NCBI GenBank assembly: GCA_016649675.1
Contig: JAENXG010000006.1
Span: 1-30,726 of the forward strand
DNA length: 30,726 nucleotides
DNA from: Methyloceanibacter sp.
GTDB taxonomy: Bacteria > Pseudomonadota > Alphaproteobacteria > Rhizobiales > Methyloligellaceae
Reading direction: 5' to 3'
The first letter of the stretch is position 1, and each line of letters starts with the position of its first letter. Both the position numbers and the translations under genes were made by a program. The notes below the pieces were generated by a model. It saw only the letters and a program-made list of their open reading frames with translations. It made no database searches and was not told where the DNA came from. Of the stretch, positions 30,631-30,726 are shown piece after piece.

Positions 30631-30726
30631 CGTTCACCCATGCTGAGAGAGCTGGCCTTGCCTAGCCCATAATCGCGGCTGGGCGCAAACGTTCACAGGG
30701 AGGCGCTTTTTGCGGGTCGCTGAGAA

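Noticed and set aside
1..30726. CRISPR array, insertion sequence, prophage or toxin-antitoxin module
   Set aside because: No regularly spaced repeats, transposase, integrase or recognisable toxin gene is present on either strand.

Overview
The window is high-GC DNA from an alphaproteobacterium, most likely order Hyphomicrobiales (Rhizobiales). The evidence is the palindromic intergenic element with arms GAGCATGATC/GATCATGC, the gph-rpiA-gor neighbourhood, a class II DAHP synthase, a DUF2865 protein, a fused CysNC and the psd-pssA pair. Genus cannot be decided from the sequence. Almost every gene is chromosomal housekeeping. There is no transposase, integrase, phage gene or CRISPR array.

Layout. 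1-525: the 3' half of a tRNA-Asn-like sequence at the window edge, a tandem 10-bp repeat, a complete tRNA-Val(CAC), and two tandem copies of the Hyphomicrobiales palindrome. 526-936: a small exported protein. 937-4625: gph (minus), then rpiA, gor and an SDR oxidoreductase (plus). 4622-6555: a minus-strand pair, a VIT1/CCC1-family transporter and a YbdK-type carboxylate-amine ligase. 6684-11148: class II DAHP synthase, glutamine-dependent NAD synthetase and a glutamyl-tRNA synthetase. 11173-12474: a DUF2865 exported protein (minus). 12525-16187: cysS with an unusual leader and an atypical low-GC insertion, a 40-aa membrane protein overlapping its end, and citramalate synthase. 16194-16820: a LOG-family protein (minus). 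17030-19311: tandem paralogues, a secreted Ig-like protein and a membrane-anchored Ig/LysM protein, closed by a clear intrinsic terminator. 19415-25830: a tight chain of an ATM1-type ABC exporter, psd, pssA, cysD and cysNC. 25830-25925: an elaborate inverted-repeat junction. 25933-28593: a minus-strand pair, a TAXI/NMT1-like binding protein and a membrane protein with Sel1-like repeats. 28594-30726: a 413-bp intergenic region, an exported protein built from an internal duplication, and a convergent Tat-type CFI-box protein.

How the genes fit together. Sulfur and thiol metabolism recurs: glutathione reductase, a glutamate-cysteine-ligase-like enzyme, Cys-tRNA synthetase, sulfate activation (CysD/CysNC), and an ATM1-type exporter whose family moves glutathione-linked substrates. 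Psd and PssA are the two consecutive enzymes that make phosphatidylethanolamine. RpiA and Gor share a transcription unit and are linked through pentose-phosphate/NADPH metabolism. Citramalate synthase feeds isoleucine synthesis.

No complete new system is evident. The best candidates for a second look are the mosaic cysS and its leader, the Ig/LysM tandem duplication, the TAXI plus Sel1 membrane pair, the internally duplicated four-cysteine protein, and two genes whose C-termini run into intergenic palindromes.
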